In this document: piece by piece, positions 8,970-17,969 of the stretch | How the letters are laid out: each line of letters starts with the position of its first letter | Position numbering within the stretch: position 1 is the first letter of the stretch | Source: Rhodospirillales bacterium | GTDB lineage: Bacteria > Pseudomonadota > Alphaproteobacteria > Rhodospirillales > Defluviicoccaceae | Direction: 5' to 3' | Assembly: GCA_016793925.1 (NCBI GenBank) | Contig: JAEULH010000041.1 | Location: 33,944-97,943, forward strand | Length of the DNA: 64,000 bases | Translations under genes and position numbers: made by a program | Notes under the pieces: generated by a model | Databases searched by the model: none | What the model saw: only the letters and a program-made list of their open reading frames with translations | What the model was told of the DNA's origin: nothing

Positions 8970-9674
8970 ATGAAACCTGACTACGAGACGGCTTTGATCG
9001 TCGGCGCCGGCACGGGGTTCAGTGCCTCGTTGGCGCGTGCGCTTTCCGACGACGGCGGCCTGAAAATTGCGCTCGCTTCGCGAAATCCCGAAAAGATCGC
9101 TCGCCTGGCCGACGAGCTCGGTGCGCCGACCTTCGCCTGCGACGCCTCTCATCCGGATCAGGTCACGAAACTGTTCGATCGTGTAACCCGTCATTTCGGC
9201 GCAACGCCGGACGTCGTCGTCTACAATCCGAGCCGGCGCCTGCCCGGTCCGCTCGTCGATCTCGATCCTGCGGCGGTGGCCGACGCCATCGCGGTGACGG
9301 CGTACGGCGGCTTCCTCGTCAGCCAGGCCGCAGCGCGGGGCATGGTGCGCCGCGGCAAGGGCGCCATTCTGCTCACCGGGGCTTCGGCCAGCGTCAAGGG
9401 CTACCCGAGGTCGGCCGCATTCGCCATGGGCAAATTCGCCCTGCGCGGCCTCGCCCAGAGCATTGCGCGTGAACTTGCGCCGCAGGCGATTCACGTCATT
9501 CACGTCATCGTTGACGGCGCCATCCGCAATCCGGGGCTCACCGAGCCGGCCGACGCGCCCGACAGCATGCTCGATCCGGACGAGATCGCCCGGACCTGTC
9601 TGCACCTGCTCGGTCAGGACCGAAGCGCCTGGACCTGGGAGATCGAGATCAGGCCTTGGCTCGAACGCTTCTAG
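8970..9674 (+). CDS. Atypical short-chain dehydrogenase/reductase
   Basis: A 234-residue Rossmann-fold SDR. The cofactor motif is LIVGAGTGFSASLARAL near residue 10 and the active-site region is GASASVKGYPRSAAF and then AMGKFALRGL. The usual YxxxK is FxxxK here: the catalytic tyrosine is replaced by phenylalanine while the lysine is kept. I recall other bacterial SDRs with an FASAKFALR-type motif, so this may be a subfamily trait rather than a mutation. ATG 8970 has GAGGGG upstream. The role is unknown; the acyl carrier protein 234 bp downstream on the same strand hints at fatty-acyl or polyketide chemistry but is not evidence of it. Confidence 0.75.
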   Translation: MKPDYETALIVGAGTGFSASLARALSDDGGLKIALASRNPEKIARLADELGAPTFACDASHPDQVTKLFDRVTRHFGATPDVVVYNPSRRLPGPLVDLDPAAVADAIAVTAYGGFLVSQAAARGMVRRGKGAILLTGASASVKGYPRSAAFAMGKFALRGLAQSIARELAPQAIHVIHVIVDGAIRNPGLTEPADAPDSMLDPDEIARTCLHLLGQDRSAWTWEIEIRPWLERF

Positions 9675-9907
9675 GCCACGTCATTCAGCGGAAGCAGCTT
9701 TCTTCGCACCTTCGTTGCCTCGGCCGGCCCCGATCGCTGCACCGCAGCAAGGGCGTGGAATGTTGCGCCGCAGTATGCTAGTTTCGGGCAGATAGCCGCT
9801 GTGCTTTCCCAGAACGGCGGATGACCGCGACGACCCGCGGCCGATCGAAAGCAGCGGCTCAGCCGCCACAGGCCCCACCGAGACCATCCGTTCGGAGACG
9901 GAACAGA

Positions 9908-10186
9908 ATGATCAATGACGAGCACCTGGCTGCGCGCGTGCGCCGGATCCTCAAGGACATTGCGCCACGGGCCGATGTCGAGCGGCTGAATCCGGGGCAC
10001 AGCTTTCGCGACCAGCTCGACATGGACTCCGTCGACTACCTGAATTTCGTTCTGGCGCTCGAGGCCGAAACCGGCGTCCGGATCCCGGACGGCGACTATC
10101 CGAAGCTTTCGACGTTGGCCGGGTGCATCGACTACCTGGAAGCCGGCCTCCGCCGATCGCACGACATGGTCGCCGTCGCCGTCTAG
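9908..10186 (+). CDS. Acyl carrier protein
   Basis: A 92-residue acidic protein. The phosphopantetheine attachment site is DMDSVDYLNFVLALE with Ser41, followed by GVRIPDGDYPKLSTL, the standard helix II-III segment of carrier proteins. ATG 9908 is chosen because GGAGACGGAA lies just upstream; the in-frame extension to 9821 is arginine- and proline-rich and unlike a carrier protein. The DSV variant of the DSL motif and an upstream SDR suggest a specialised carrier rather than the housekeeping AcpP. No ketosynthase or acyltransferase is in the window, so its acyl group and partner enzymes are unknown. Confidence 0.85.
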   Translation: MINDEHLAARVRRILKDIAPRADVERLNPGHSFRDQLDMDSVDYLNFVLALEAETGVRIPDGDYPKLSTLAGCIDYLEAGLRRSHDMVAVAV

Positions 10187-10328
10187 AGCGCCGACCGATC
10201 CTGTTCGCCGAGCGGCCGCGACCGCGCTGGCGACGCGCTTCGAACCGCGCTGGCCGGCGAATCCTTCCAGATCGCACTTCAGCTTTTTGTGAAGACGCTC
10301 CGGCTGTAACTTGTGCACGCCATCAACT

Positions 10329-10880
10329 ATGAGGTCACGCTGCGTGCCGATCCTGCTTGCCGCTTTTCTCGTACTTGCCGCCGCGCTGACGACCGGCGCG
10401 CCGCTCGTCGCCTCGCAGCCGGCGGCCGCCGCGTCACCGGCAACCGAAAAGGCCGATTCCGTCCTTGTCGTCAAGAGCGAGCGGCGGCTGTACCTGCTGC
10501 GCGACGGCGCCGTCATTGCCACCTACCGCGTCTCGCTCGGGCAGAACCCGCTGGGCCACAAATTCTTCCAGGGCGACGGGAGGACGCCGGAAGGTGTCTA
10601 CCGCCTCGACGGCAAGAACGACCACAGCCGCTTCTATCGCTCGATCAAAATTTCCTATCCCAATCCTGCCGACCGGCAACGGGCGCGAAAATACGGCGGC
10701 CCTCCCGGCGGCGACATCATGCTCCACGGCCAGCCATCGACCGACAACGTGAGCGCGCTCAAGCGCATCGCCCAGTCCCCGACGAGCTGGACCGACGGCT
10801 GCATCGCGGTCGAGAACTGGGCAATGGACGAAATCTGGGCCGCCGTCGACAACGGCACGCCGATCGAAATCGTGCCCTGA
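10329..10880 (+). CDS. L,D-transpeptidase (YkuD) family protein, secreted
   Basis: A 183-residue periplasmic protein with an N-terminal hydrophobic signal (about residues 5-33). The YkuD domain spans roughly residues 44-183. The catalytic region is HGQPS at His133 and SWTDGCIAVENWAM with Cys158, matching the HX(n)GC layout. These enzymes form 3-3 peptidoglycan cross-links or attach proteins to peptidoglycan; this one is a short, single-domain form without LysM. ATG 10329 gives a normal signal peptide. It faces the MscS-type gene with a 71-bp gap in which I see only a short GC hairpin near 10912-10927 without a T tract. Confidence 0.87.
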   Translation: MRSRCVPILLAAFLVLAAALTTGAPLVASQPAAAASPATEKADSVLVVKSERRLYLLRDGAVIATYRVSLGQNPLGHKFFQGDGRTPEGVYRLDGKNDHSRFYRSIKISYPNPADRQRARKYGGPPGGDIMLHGQPSTDNVSALKRIAQSPTSWTDGCIAVENWAMDEIWAAVDNGTPIEIVP

Positions 10881-10951
10881 CCCCGGTGGTCACCGCACGT
10901 TGACCGCACAGGCCCGGCACGTCGGGCGCCCGCGCGGCGAGATGCGAAACC

Positions 10952-13321
10952 TCAGGACCCGGACGAGGCGCGTCCCTGCTCGTCGGCAGCAGCGACGGCG
11001 GCAGCGGCGGCTTCGGGCGCCAGGGTCGAGTCGACGATGACCCGACGCGGGGCGAACCTGATGTCGTTGGCCTGAAATGCCTCCTGCAATCGGCGAAAGA
11101 CCTCGCGGCGCAACACGAACTGTTCGCCGGGCTTGGCCATGAACTTCACCCGAATGATGAACGACGAGTCGTCCATGTGGTGCACGCCCTGGGATTTGAC
11201 CGGCTGGATGAAGTTCGGACCGTACATCGGGTCCGCCATCATCTCGGCCCCGACGCGTTTGACGATCTTTCGAAGTTTCTCCAGGTCGGTGTCGAACGGC
11301 ACCCGCATTTCCAGCTTCATGATGGCCCAATCGCGGCTGTAGTTCGTGACCCGTCTGATCGCGCCGAACGGTATCGTGTTGATCTGGCCCAGGTGATGGC
11401 GAAGCATCAGCGAGCGGACCGACATCCGCTCGACGGTCCCCTTCCCCTCGCCGACGTCGATGTACTCGCCGACGCGAAAGGCATCGTCGATGAGAAAGAA
11501 AACGCCGGAAATGACGTCGCGAACCAGCGTTTGCGCGCCGAACCCGACGGCGATGCCGACGACGCCGGCGCCGGCAAGCAGCGGCCCGATGTTGATGCCC
11601 AACGACGAGATGACGATCATCCCGACGATGACGAGCAGGGTGATGTAAAGGAACTTTCGCAGCAGCGGCAGCAGCGTCTCGAGGCGGGACAGGCCGGTTC
11701 CGCCGATTTCGCCCTCGGCCAGCGCCAAAGCGTCGAGACCTTCATGCGGAAGTTGTCGATTGATCGCGGTCTTGACGATGCCCCATGCCGCGGAGGCCAA
11801 CGTGAGCGTGACAATGATGTCGAATAGGGATCCCGCCACGCGAGCACCGATCCCCTGGGTCGCCATGGCCTGCAAATGGACGTCCCAGATCTCGGCAAGA
11901 ACGATGACGCTGACCAGCGCGAGCAGGATGCGGCCGTTGCGCAGGACGACGCGGCCGTAGTCGGTGCCCCGGTCGGTCCCGCCGTCGCGGCTCATTGGTG
12001 CGTCCACCGCCTCCGAAGAGGGGGATTCGCCTTGCCGGTCGACCGGGCTGTCGCTGTCGTCCATGCGAGGCGCATCGACGCGCGTCTCCAGGCCGTTTCC
12101 CGGGGCGGCGAAGTACTGACGGCAGATCATTCGGAGCAGGCCGTCGACCATGGGAACCGCGATCAGAACGGCGAGGGTCGGGAACACGCGCGCGCTTTGC
12201 GTTTCTCCGGTCAGCAGCCGGTGGACCGTCGAAACCACGGCGATGAGGATGAGCAACGTCACGGCGAACATGTGCCAGTACCGCGAGAAGAGCCCTTCGA
12301 AGTCCTTCGCGTCGCTCGCCGTCTCGGCTGAACCGTCGGCCAGCAGCCGGTTGATGTCCGCTCGCTGCGCCCAGATCACGAGAACCTGCACGACGACATT
12401 CGCAAGCAGCAGGCCCTCGTTGACGGCGAGCATCTGGCCCGGGGCGACCCCGATGTGCGTCAGGAAATTGCCGAAGATTGCCGAGCCGACGGCCAGGCCG
12501 ATCAGCGAGAGGAGGCCGACGTACAGACGACGGGCCGCCGCGTCATCAAGGTTGGGCAGGCGCAGCGCCGGCTGGCGCACCGAAAGGATAACCTCCAACG
12601 CGACCGCGATGACGCGGACCAGAATGAAGAACGCGAAGATCGACCAGAAGGCGATGCGTGCAACTTCATGTCCTTTGAAGACAAAAAAGAAGACGATAAT
12701 GGCAGTGGCTGCAAAGGCGGCGACGGCAAGGAGGCTGATGAATGCGCGTAGCAGCAAGATGCCGAGCTTTCTGAAGTCGGACCGTGCCTGCGGCCGAGAA
12801 AGCTGCCGCTCGAGCGGCCGAAACATCCGCCTCAGGGCCGCTTCGCCGGCAAAGGCGCCGACGAAGATCACAAGCAGGTAGCCGCCGATTGCCCAGATGT
12901 GGCTCGGTTCATAGCCTTTCGTGATCCGCGCCACCATGAACGGGCCGATCGACGGCAGTTCGGGAAGCGCCGAGATCATCTCTCGAAACCGGTTTCTCAG
13001 GATGTACATGGCCTCCTGAAGGCCGAAGAACATGCTCGCGGGGGGAACCCGTTGATGCTGGTCGACCACGTCGTCGAACGTTTCATCCCGATCCGATACC
13101 GGCGCCTCGGGACGAGGCGCCTGGCCCGCGACGGGTTGCGGCGCCGGCCTGCGCTGGTTGGCCGTGCCGTCTTCCTGACTTGCCGCCGGACTCGTTGTCG
13201 CCTGCGCCTGCGCCTGCGCCTGCGCCTGCGCCTGCGCGGGCATTGCATCTCTGCCGATAACCAGGGCGCAAAGGACGACAAGCGCGCCGATCGACATCCA
13301 GGGCGCTGAAAGCCGTTTCAT
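10952..13321 (-). CDS. MscS-family mechanosensitive channel
   Basis: A 789-residue inner-membrane protein. A signal-like N terminus is followed by an AQ-repeat and a polar periplasmic stretch to about residue 125. Around ten hydrophobic segments follow. The MscS core is near residues 560-760: IGPLLAGAGVVGIAVGFGAQ is the pore-lining TM3, followed by LVRDVISGVFFLIDDAFRVG and YIDVGEGKGTVERM of the beta domain. It should release solutes on hypo-osmotic shock. ATG 13321 is preferred over 13354 because it starts a normal signal segment. The large N-terminal extension resembles YbdG/MscK-type relatives more than the small MscS. Confidence 0.87.
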   Translation of the reverse strand: MKRLSAPWMSIGALVVLCALVIGRDAMPAQAQAQAQAQAQATTSPAASQEDGTANQRRPAPQPVAGQAPRPEAPVSDRDETFDDVVDQHQRVPPASMFFGLQEAMYILRNRFREMISALPELPSIGPFMVARITKGYEPSHIWAIGGYLLVIFVGAFAGEAALRRMFRPLERQLSRPQARSDFRKLGILLLRAFISLLAVAAFAATAIIVFFFVFKGHEVARIAFWSIFAFFILVRVIAVALEVILSVRQPALRLPNLDDAAARRLYVGLLSLIGLAVGSAIFGNFLTHIGVAPGQMLAVNEGLLLANVVVQVLVIWAQRADINRLLADGSAETASDAKDFEGLFSRYWHMFAVTLLILIAVVSTVHRLLTGETQSARVFPTLAVLIAVPMVDGLLRMICRQYFAAPGNGLETRVDAPRMDDSDSPVDRQGESPSSEAVDAPMSRDGGTDRGTDYGRVVLRNGRILLALVSVIVLAEIWDVHLQAMATQGIGARVAGSLFDIIVTLTLASAAWGIVKTAINRQLPHEGLDALALAEGEIGGTGLSRLETLLPLLRKFLYITLLVIVGMIVISSLGINIGPLLAGAGVVGIAVGFGAQTLVRDVISGVFFLIDDAFRVGEYIDVGEGKGTVERMSVRSLMLRHHLGQINTIPFGAIRRVTNYSRDWAIMKLEMRVPFDTDLEKLRKIVKRVGAEMMADPMYGPNFIQPVKSQGVHHMDDSSFIIRVKFMAKPGEQFVLRREVFRRLQEAFQANDIRFAPRRVIVDSTLAPEAAAAAVAAADEQGRASSGS
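13201..13236 (-). repeat. Hexanucleotide tandem repeat, 6 copies of CCTGCG
   Basis: Six perfect copies of CCTGCG in tandem at the 5' end of the mechanosensitive-channel gene. Read on the coding strand they encode alternating Ala-Gln just after the predicted signal sequence. Six-base units keep the frame, so copy-number change would lengthen or shorten the Ala-Gln stretch without disrupting the protein. Confidence 0.9.
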
Positions 13322-13523
13322 GATCGCAACCGAACCTTTCGCTGAATAGCGCATTCAATTCTACTCTCGCGCTGCGAGAGACTTGCCGGTGAGACGGGCA
13401 CATGTGTAGTCACCGGGGTTTGCCGGCTGAGCGAGCGGCTCAGTTGTGGATAGTACCGACTCGAGACGCTCATTGTCATCGACCGGGGCAAGACGTCGGC
13501 CGGTGGGCCGAGGCGCGACGCTC

Positions 13524-13551
13524 TTGATTTATGCGGAACATTGGGTACAAA
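13524..13551 (+). promoter_or_regulatory. Candidate sigma-70 promoter of the small lipoprotein gene
   Basis: TTGATT (13524-13529) and TACAAA (13546-13551) are separated by 16 bases. This would start transcription about 65 bases before the lipoprotein ATG at 13623. It lies in the 301-bp gap between the divergent channel and lipoprotein genes. I see no other structured element in the rest of that gap (13322-13523). Confidence 0.45.
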
Positions 13552-13622
13552 GATCAAACGGGCGCGGTTCTTATCGCGCCCTTGGCGCATTGTTGTGCAG
13601 CTTTGAACAAGCGGAGGGGAAC

Positions 13623-13910
13623 ATGAGCTTGTCTTTTCGTAAGACCATGTCGTTGATGATGGTCGCCGGTGCTCTTTCGCTTGGCGCGTGCGCGTCGTCG
13701 AGCAGCGTCGATAACCTGGAATCGGAAGTGGCTGCCATGCGCAACGAAATGGCCCAGGTAAAGCAGGAATCGGCAACGGCCGCGAAACAGTCGCGTGAAG
13801 CCGCAGCCGCGGCCGAGGCCGCAGCCGCGGAGGCCCGCAGCGCGGCGCAGGCGGCCAATGCCGCCGCCGAACGCTCCGATCGCATGTTCCAACGCTCGCT
13901 GCGGAAGTAG
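13623..13910 (+). CDS. Small Lpp-like alanine-rich lipoprotein
   Basis: A 95-residue secreted lipoprotein. The signal peptide ends in the lipobox LSLGAC (lipidated Cys about residue 20). The mature part is a continuous helix with heptad-like spacing: VDNLESEVAAMRNEMAQVK and then an Ala-rich stretch ending in SDRMFQRSLRK. This layout matches Lpp/alanine-zipper lipoproteins, which form trimeric coiled coils. The C-terminal Arg-Lys resembles the Lpp lysine that can be linked to peptidoglycan, which fits with the L,D-transpeptidase 2.7 kb away. A strong ribosome site (GGAGGGGAAC) precedes ATG 13623. Confidence 0.85.
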   Translation: MSLSFRKTMSLMMVAGALSLGACASSSSVDNLESEVAAMRNEMAQVKQESATAAKQSREAAAAAEAAAAEARSAAQAANAAAERSDRMFQRSLRK

Positions 13911-13935
13911 CGAGAGGCAGCGGACCCGACGAATA

Positions 13936-13961
13936 GCGCGGGACGGCAAGCCGTGCCGCGC
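13936..13961 (+). terminator. Hairpin after the lipoprotein gene
   Basis: GCGCGGGACGG (13936-13946) pairs with CCGTGCCGCGC (13951-13961) around a CAAG loop: eleven pairs with one G-G mismatch. It begins 25 bases after the lipoprotein stop. No T run follows, so it may act as an mRNA-stabilising 3' structure or a weak terminator. Confidence 0.45.
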
Positions 13962-14667
13962 GGCGGGTCGTACAGAGCGGGCTCAGTTCGAGGTCAATGC
14001 GAATGCGGCAGATTCGACGCCGCGCGCAGCGGCCTGATCCAGAATCACTTGAGGAGGTGGGCCGAAGGTCGTCGCCCTGCGATGGTTGTCCGTAAAAGAT
14101 GATCCCGCTGATGATCCACGACGGCGGCGGACGCGTAAGCCGGACATACCATGACACTCCCCCTGCCATGGTGACGCGGCGACAGCCTCTTCCTGTCGGG
14201 GCGATTCGCCACCGCGCGGCGGACGGTTGAGACCCCCCCTCACCGTCCGCCCGCAATTTCCGGCATCGGCGTGACGACTGTATTTCAGCTACTGTGAGCC
14301 GGATAACTGTGACGGCGATGGGCGCGCGCTAAGCTTGCGCGAATCGGCGGTTTTCCGTGTACCGGCAGAAGCCGCCCGATCGAAAAAGGACACGCAGACA
14401 TGCTCGACCACGCCGTCATGTGGAGTTACCGCAGCATTTGGAGGCCTTCCGTCGCCGTAACCGTGGCTCGGGCAGATCCTCGGCGAGGGGACTGGAATGA
14501 CGAACCGTCGGATATCATTGCGGAGCGGGACGCCTTCGAAATGGTCATGGGCAAGGCGCGCATCGGCGCGGCGCCAAGGGCATGGGCGGTCGCGAGCCGT
14601 GTCGGCCACGCCTAGCACGGCGCCGGCCATGCCCCTTCGTTAACAAAGAAAACGGGAGGGACGACTC
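13962..14667. other. Intergenic region of about 700 bp without a convincing gene
   Basis: No open frame here looks like a protein: short frames are arginine-rich shadows and none has a convincing ribosome site plus recognisable domain. The only pattern I see is a direct repeat ACTGTGA at 14291-14297 and 14306-14312, in a locally AT-richer stretch about 360 bp before the SRPBCC gene. It could hold a promoter, a small RNA or the remains of a lost gene. Confidence 0.5.
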
Positions 14668-15084
14668 TTGACCAAGGTCCACATGTCGACGCTGCTCAAC
14701 GTTCCGGCCGGGGAGGTCTGGGACCTGATTGGCCGCTGGAACACGCTTCCGGAGTGGCATCCCGCCGTTCTCAAGAGCGAACTCAGCGAAGACGGGCAGA
14801 TTCGACGGCTCACCCTGGCTGGCGGAGGCGTCCTTGAAGAGCGCCTCGAACAGGCCGACGAGCGGCGGCGAACATACACCTACGAGATCGTGTCCGGGCC
14901 TTTAACCGTCTCCAACTACAAGGCGACGGTTTCCGTTCGCGACGAGGGTTCCGCCGCAGCGGCCGTCGAGTGGTCGAGCGATTTCGAAGCGCACGGGACC
15001 AGCGAGGAAGAGGCAAGCGACATCATTCGCCGGATTTATCGCGACGGGCTCGACAACCTGAAGCGGATGTTCGGCGCGCCGTGA
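14668..15084 (+). CDS. SRPBCC (START-like) family protein
   Basis: A 138-residue single-domain protein of the polyketide cyclase/START-like fold. It opens with VHMSTLLNVPAGEVWDLIG and has the characteristic WNTLPEWHPAV early helix motif, a central RRLTLAGGGVLEERL strand pair and a long C-terminal helix. Such proteins bind hydrophobic ligands; homologues next to other genes are often named MxaD-like. TTG 14668 is chosen because GGGAGGG sits 7 bases upstream; ATG 14683 is the alternative. It converges on ettA with a 27-bp gap. Ligand and pathway are unknown. Confidence 0.78.
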   Translation: MTKVHMSTLLNVPAGEVWDLIGRWNTLPEWHPAVLKSELSEDGQIRRLTLAGGGVLEERLEQADERRRTYTYEIVSGPLTVSNYKATVSVRDEGSAAAAVEWSSDFEAHGTSEEEASDIIRRIYRDGLDNLKRMFGAP

Positions 15085-15111
15085 ACCGGCGGCGGGGTCG
15101 CAGCGCCTGGA

Positions 15112-16794
15112 CTAGCCGCGCGTCAGCGGACGATATTTGATGCGGTGCGGCTGATCCGCGTCGGCGCCAAGACGGCGGTGACGGTCGGCTTCGTAATCCT
15201 GATAGTTGCCTTCGAACCAGACGACCTGACTGTCGCCCTCGAAGGCGAGGATGTGCGTGGCGATGCGGTCGAGAAACCATCGATCGTGGCTGATGACGAC
15301 GGCGCAGCCGGCGAAATCGATCAGCGCGTCTTCCAGCGCTCGCAGCGTTTCGACATCGAGATCGTTGGTCGGTTCGTCCAGCAGCAGGACGTTGGCGCCC
15401 GACTTCAGCACCTTGGCCAGATGGACGCGGTTGCGCTCGCCGCCGGATAGCTGGCCCACCGGTTTCTGCTGGTCCGGACCTTTGAAGTTGAACTGGCCGA
15501 CATAGGCGCGGCTCGCGATCCTGGACTTGCCGAGCTCGATCTCGTCGAGGCCGCCGGAGATCTCCTGCCACACGGAATGCGCGCCTTTCAGTCCTTCACG
15601 CGACTGGTCGACATACCCGAGAACGACGGTCTCACCGACCTTGAGGGTCCCGTCGTCCGGTTTTTCCTCGTTGCTGATCATGCGGAACAGCGTCGTCTTG
15701 CCGGCGCCGTTCGGCCCGATCACGCCGACAATGCCGCCCGGCGGCAGGCGGAAGCTGAGATCCTCTATGAGCAGCCTGCCGCCCATGACCTTGCGCAGTG
15801 ACTCGGCCTCGATCACGTTGGCACCGAGGCGCGGTCCGGGCGGAATGACGATCTGGGCGCTGCCGATGGGCCGATCGCGTGCTTCCGCCAGCATCGTCTC
15901 GTAGGCAGCGACGCGCGCCTTCGATTTCGCCTGCCGAGCCCGCGGCGAGGCGCGAATCCACTCCAGTTCGTGCGCAAGGGTGCGCTGTCGCGCCGACTCC
16001 TGCTTCTCCTCGACGCTGAGGCGCTTCTGTTTTTGCTCCAGCCAGGACGAATAGTTGCCCTCGTAGGGGATGCCGCGCCCGCGGTCGAGTTCGAGGATCC
16101 AACCGGTGACGTTGTCGAGGAAGTAGCGGTCGTGGGTGATGACCATCACGGTGCCGCTGTAGTCGCGGAGGAAGCGCTCGAGCCAGGCCACGGACTCGGC
16201 GTCGAGATGGTTGGTCGGTTCGTCGAGGAGAAGCATGTCCGGATGCTCGAGCAGCAACCGGCACAGCGCGACGCGGCGACGCTCGCCGCCAGAAAGGGTG
16301 GCGACGTTGGCATCGCCGGGCGGGCAGCGCAACGCGTCCATGGCGATGTCGATGGTCCGCTCGAGCTCCCAGCCGCCGGCCGCGTCGATCTTCTCCTGCA
16401 ACTCCCCCTGCTCTTCGAGAAGCGCCGCCATCTCGTCGTCCTCGAGCGGCTCGGCGAAACGGGCGCTGATGGCGTTGAACCGATCCAGTACGGCGAGGGT
16501 GCCGGCGACCGCCTCCATGACGTTTTCAAGGACGGTCTTGTCGGGGTCGAGCAGGGGTTCCTGCGGCAGGTAGCCGACGCTTACGCCGTCCGCGGCCCAG
16601 GCCTCTCCCGAAAAGCCGGTGTCGAGGCCAGCCATGATCTTCAGCAGCGTCGATTTTCCGGCGCCGTTGATCCCGATCACGCCGATCTTGGCGCCCGGCA
16701 GGAACGACAACGTCACGCCCTTGAGAACCTCGCGACCGCCGGGGAAGGTCCTGGTCAGGCCCTTCATGACATACACGTACTGGTAAGCCGCCAT
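15112..16794 (-). CDS. ettA: Energy-dependent translational throttle protein EttA (ABC-F)
   Basis: A 560-residue cytosolic ABC-F ATPase with two nucleotide-binding domains. Domain 1 has [36 protein letters not shown] and [13 protein letters not shown]. Domain 2 has [34 protein letters not shown] and [13 protein letters not shown]. They are joined by a charged linker ([20 protein letters not shown]). EttA binds the ribosomal E site and gates the first elongation step according to ADP/ATP. The start [13 protein letters not shown] at 16794 matches the usual N terminus of alphaproteobacterial EttA; the seven extra upstream codons are not expected. It is divergent from the cytochrome genes. Confidence 0.93.
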   Translation of the reverse strand: MAAYQYVYVMKGLTRTFPGGREVLKGVTLSFLPGAKIGVIGINGAGKSTLLKIMAGLDTGFSGEAWAADGVSVGYLPQEPLLDPDKTVLENVMEAVAGTLAVLDRFNAISARFAEPLEDDEMAALLEEQGELQEKIDAAGGWELERTIDIAMDALRCPPGDANVATLSGGERRRVALCRLLLEHPDMLLLDEPTNHLDAESVAWLERFLRDYSGTVMVITHDRYFLDNVTGWILELDRGRGIPYEGNYSSWLEQKQKRLSVEEKQESARQRTLAHELEWIRASPRARQAKSKARVAAYETMLAEARDRPIGSAQIVIPPGPRLGANVIEAESLRKVMGGRLLIEDLSFRLPPGGIVGVIGPNGAGKTTLFRMISNEEKPDDGTLKVGETVVLGYVDQSREGLKGAHSVWQEISGGLDEIELGKSRIASRAYVGQFNFKGPDQQKPVGQLSGGERNRVHLAKVLKSGANVLLLDEPTNDLDVETLRALEDALIDFAGCAVVISHDRWFLDRIATHILAFEGDSQVVWFEGNYQDYEADRHRRLGADADQPHRIKYRPLTRG

Positions 16795-17082
16795 TGCTGC
16801 CGCCACCTTCGTCAAATTCGGGAGAGGTGCTGGTGTTACCCGCTACGCGGCGTCGGGATCAAGGGCCTTGCGCGCAGGAGCCAGGGGAAGGCGGCCGAAC
16901 CCGGTCCTTACGCGACGAATTCTGCCGACATTGCGCCCGTTTGCGACCCGGCGCGGATCCGACGGCGGTCCGGCGGAGGGCGTTGTTGCGTGCGCGAACA
17001 GGCTCGCCGATAATGATGAGCTGAGCGCGATCCGCCGAAGTCGGCGGCATGGCGCATCATTGACGCGCGGGGAGAAAAGCAG

Positions 17083-17484
17083 ATGGAGAGAAAAGGCCTC
17101 AGGATTGCCGTTCTGGCTGCAGCGGTGGTCATGTCGGCCGCCACGGCGCGGGCGCAGATGCCGGCCGGCGACGCGGCCAGGGGTGAGCAGGTCTTCAAGA
17201 AATGCAGCGCCTGCCACTCGGCTGAGCCCGGAAAGCACAAGGTTGGACCCTCGTTGTACGGGGTCGTCGGCCGCAAGGCAGGGTCGACCGATTTCTCGCG
17301 ATACGTCGGGCTCAAGGGCGCCGACTTTGTCTGGACCGAAGAGAACATCTTCGAGTACCTGCCCGACCCGACGGCCTTCATCAAGAGCAAGACGAGCAAC
17401 CCACGTAGCGGCATGGCCTACAAGCTTCCGGACGCGCAGGATCGCGCCGATGTCATTGCCTATCTCAAGACCCTGAGCAACTAG
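17083..17484 (+). CDS. Periplasmic class I cytochrome c, copy 1
   Basis: A 133-residue monohaem cytochrome c2-like protein with a signal peptide (cleavage near ARAQ, residue 25). The haem motif is CSACH at residues 41-45 and a likely axial Met is in SGMAYKLPD (Met111). The C terminus DRADVIAYLKTLSN is typical of the family. It should shuttle electrons in the periplasm, for example to the caa3 oxidase encoded at 37-41 kb. A related gene follows 38 bp downstream, suggesting tandem duplication and a shared transcript. Confidence 0.9.
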   Translation: MERKGLRIAVLAAAVVMSAATARAQMPAGDAARGEQVFKKCSACHSAEPGKHKVGPSLYGVVGRKAGSTDFSRYVGLKGADFVWTEENIFEYLPDPTAFIKSKTSNPRSGMAYKLPDAQDRADVIAYLKTLSN

Positions 17485-17522
17485 GTGCGGCGCTGCACGC
17501 GTCGCGCGGTCCGTTCGGGACG

Positions 17523-17927
17523 GTGAAGGCGCGCGCGCTCGCTCTCGCTCTCATCGTCGCGATGCCCGTTATCGGCGCCGGCTCGCCCGCAGCCGGCGCC
17601 GCTCAGGATGATGTACGGCCGGGTGACGCTGCGCGCGGGGCCCAGGTTTTCGACCATTCGTGCGCCGTTTGCCACAGCCCGATCGCGGGCCTGCACAAGG
17701 AAGGTCCGTCGTTGGCCGGCGTCTACGGTCGGCGCGCAGGCTCGGTCCCGTTCTTCGCCCATTATCGCGCGCTGCGCGGTCTCGATGTCGTCTGGGACGA
17801 GCAGACGCTGGACGCATGGCTCGCCGATCCCAGGGCTTTTGCCGGCGGGGACACAGCGATGTCGGTGAAGCTCCCCGACGCGCAGGCCCGCGCCGACGTG
17901 ATCGCCTATCTCAAGACCCTGAAGTAG
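17523..17927 (+). CDS. Periplasmic class I cytochrome c, copy 2
   Basis: A 134-residue monohaem cytochrome c with signal peptide. The haem motif is CAVCH (residues 47-51), a likely axial Met is in GDTAMSVKLPD (Met113), and the C terminus ARADVIAYLKTLK is nearly identical to the end of copy 1. Otherwise the sequences differ widely, so the pair is an old duplication. The start is GTG 17523 with only a weak ribosome site, consistent with coupling to the gene 38 bp upstream. Its partner proteins cannot be read from sequence. Confidence 0.87.
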   Translation: MKARALALALIVAMPVIGAGSPAAGAAQDDVRPGDAARGAQVFDHSCAVCHSPIAGLHKEGPSLAGVYGRRAGSVPFFAHYRALRGLDVVWDEQTLDAWLADPRAFAGGDTAMSVKLPDAQARADVIAYLKTLK

Positions 17928-17969
17928 GCCGCGTAGCGCACGCATTGCCGAGAATTTTGCGAAGTCGCG

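Noticed and set aside
9821..9907. Upstream extension of the acyl carrier protein
   Set aside because: Basic, Pro/Arg-rich leader unlike any carrier protein, whereas ATG 9908 has a good ribosome site.
10912..10927. GCCCG-GCACGT-CGGGC hairpin as a bidirectional terminator between the L,D-transpeptidase and channel genes
   Set aside because: The stem is only 5 bp and there is no T tract on either side.
14400..14615. A 71-residue open frame in the long intergenic region
   Set aside because: No convincing ribosome site, no recognisable motif, and composition like random GC-rich sequence.
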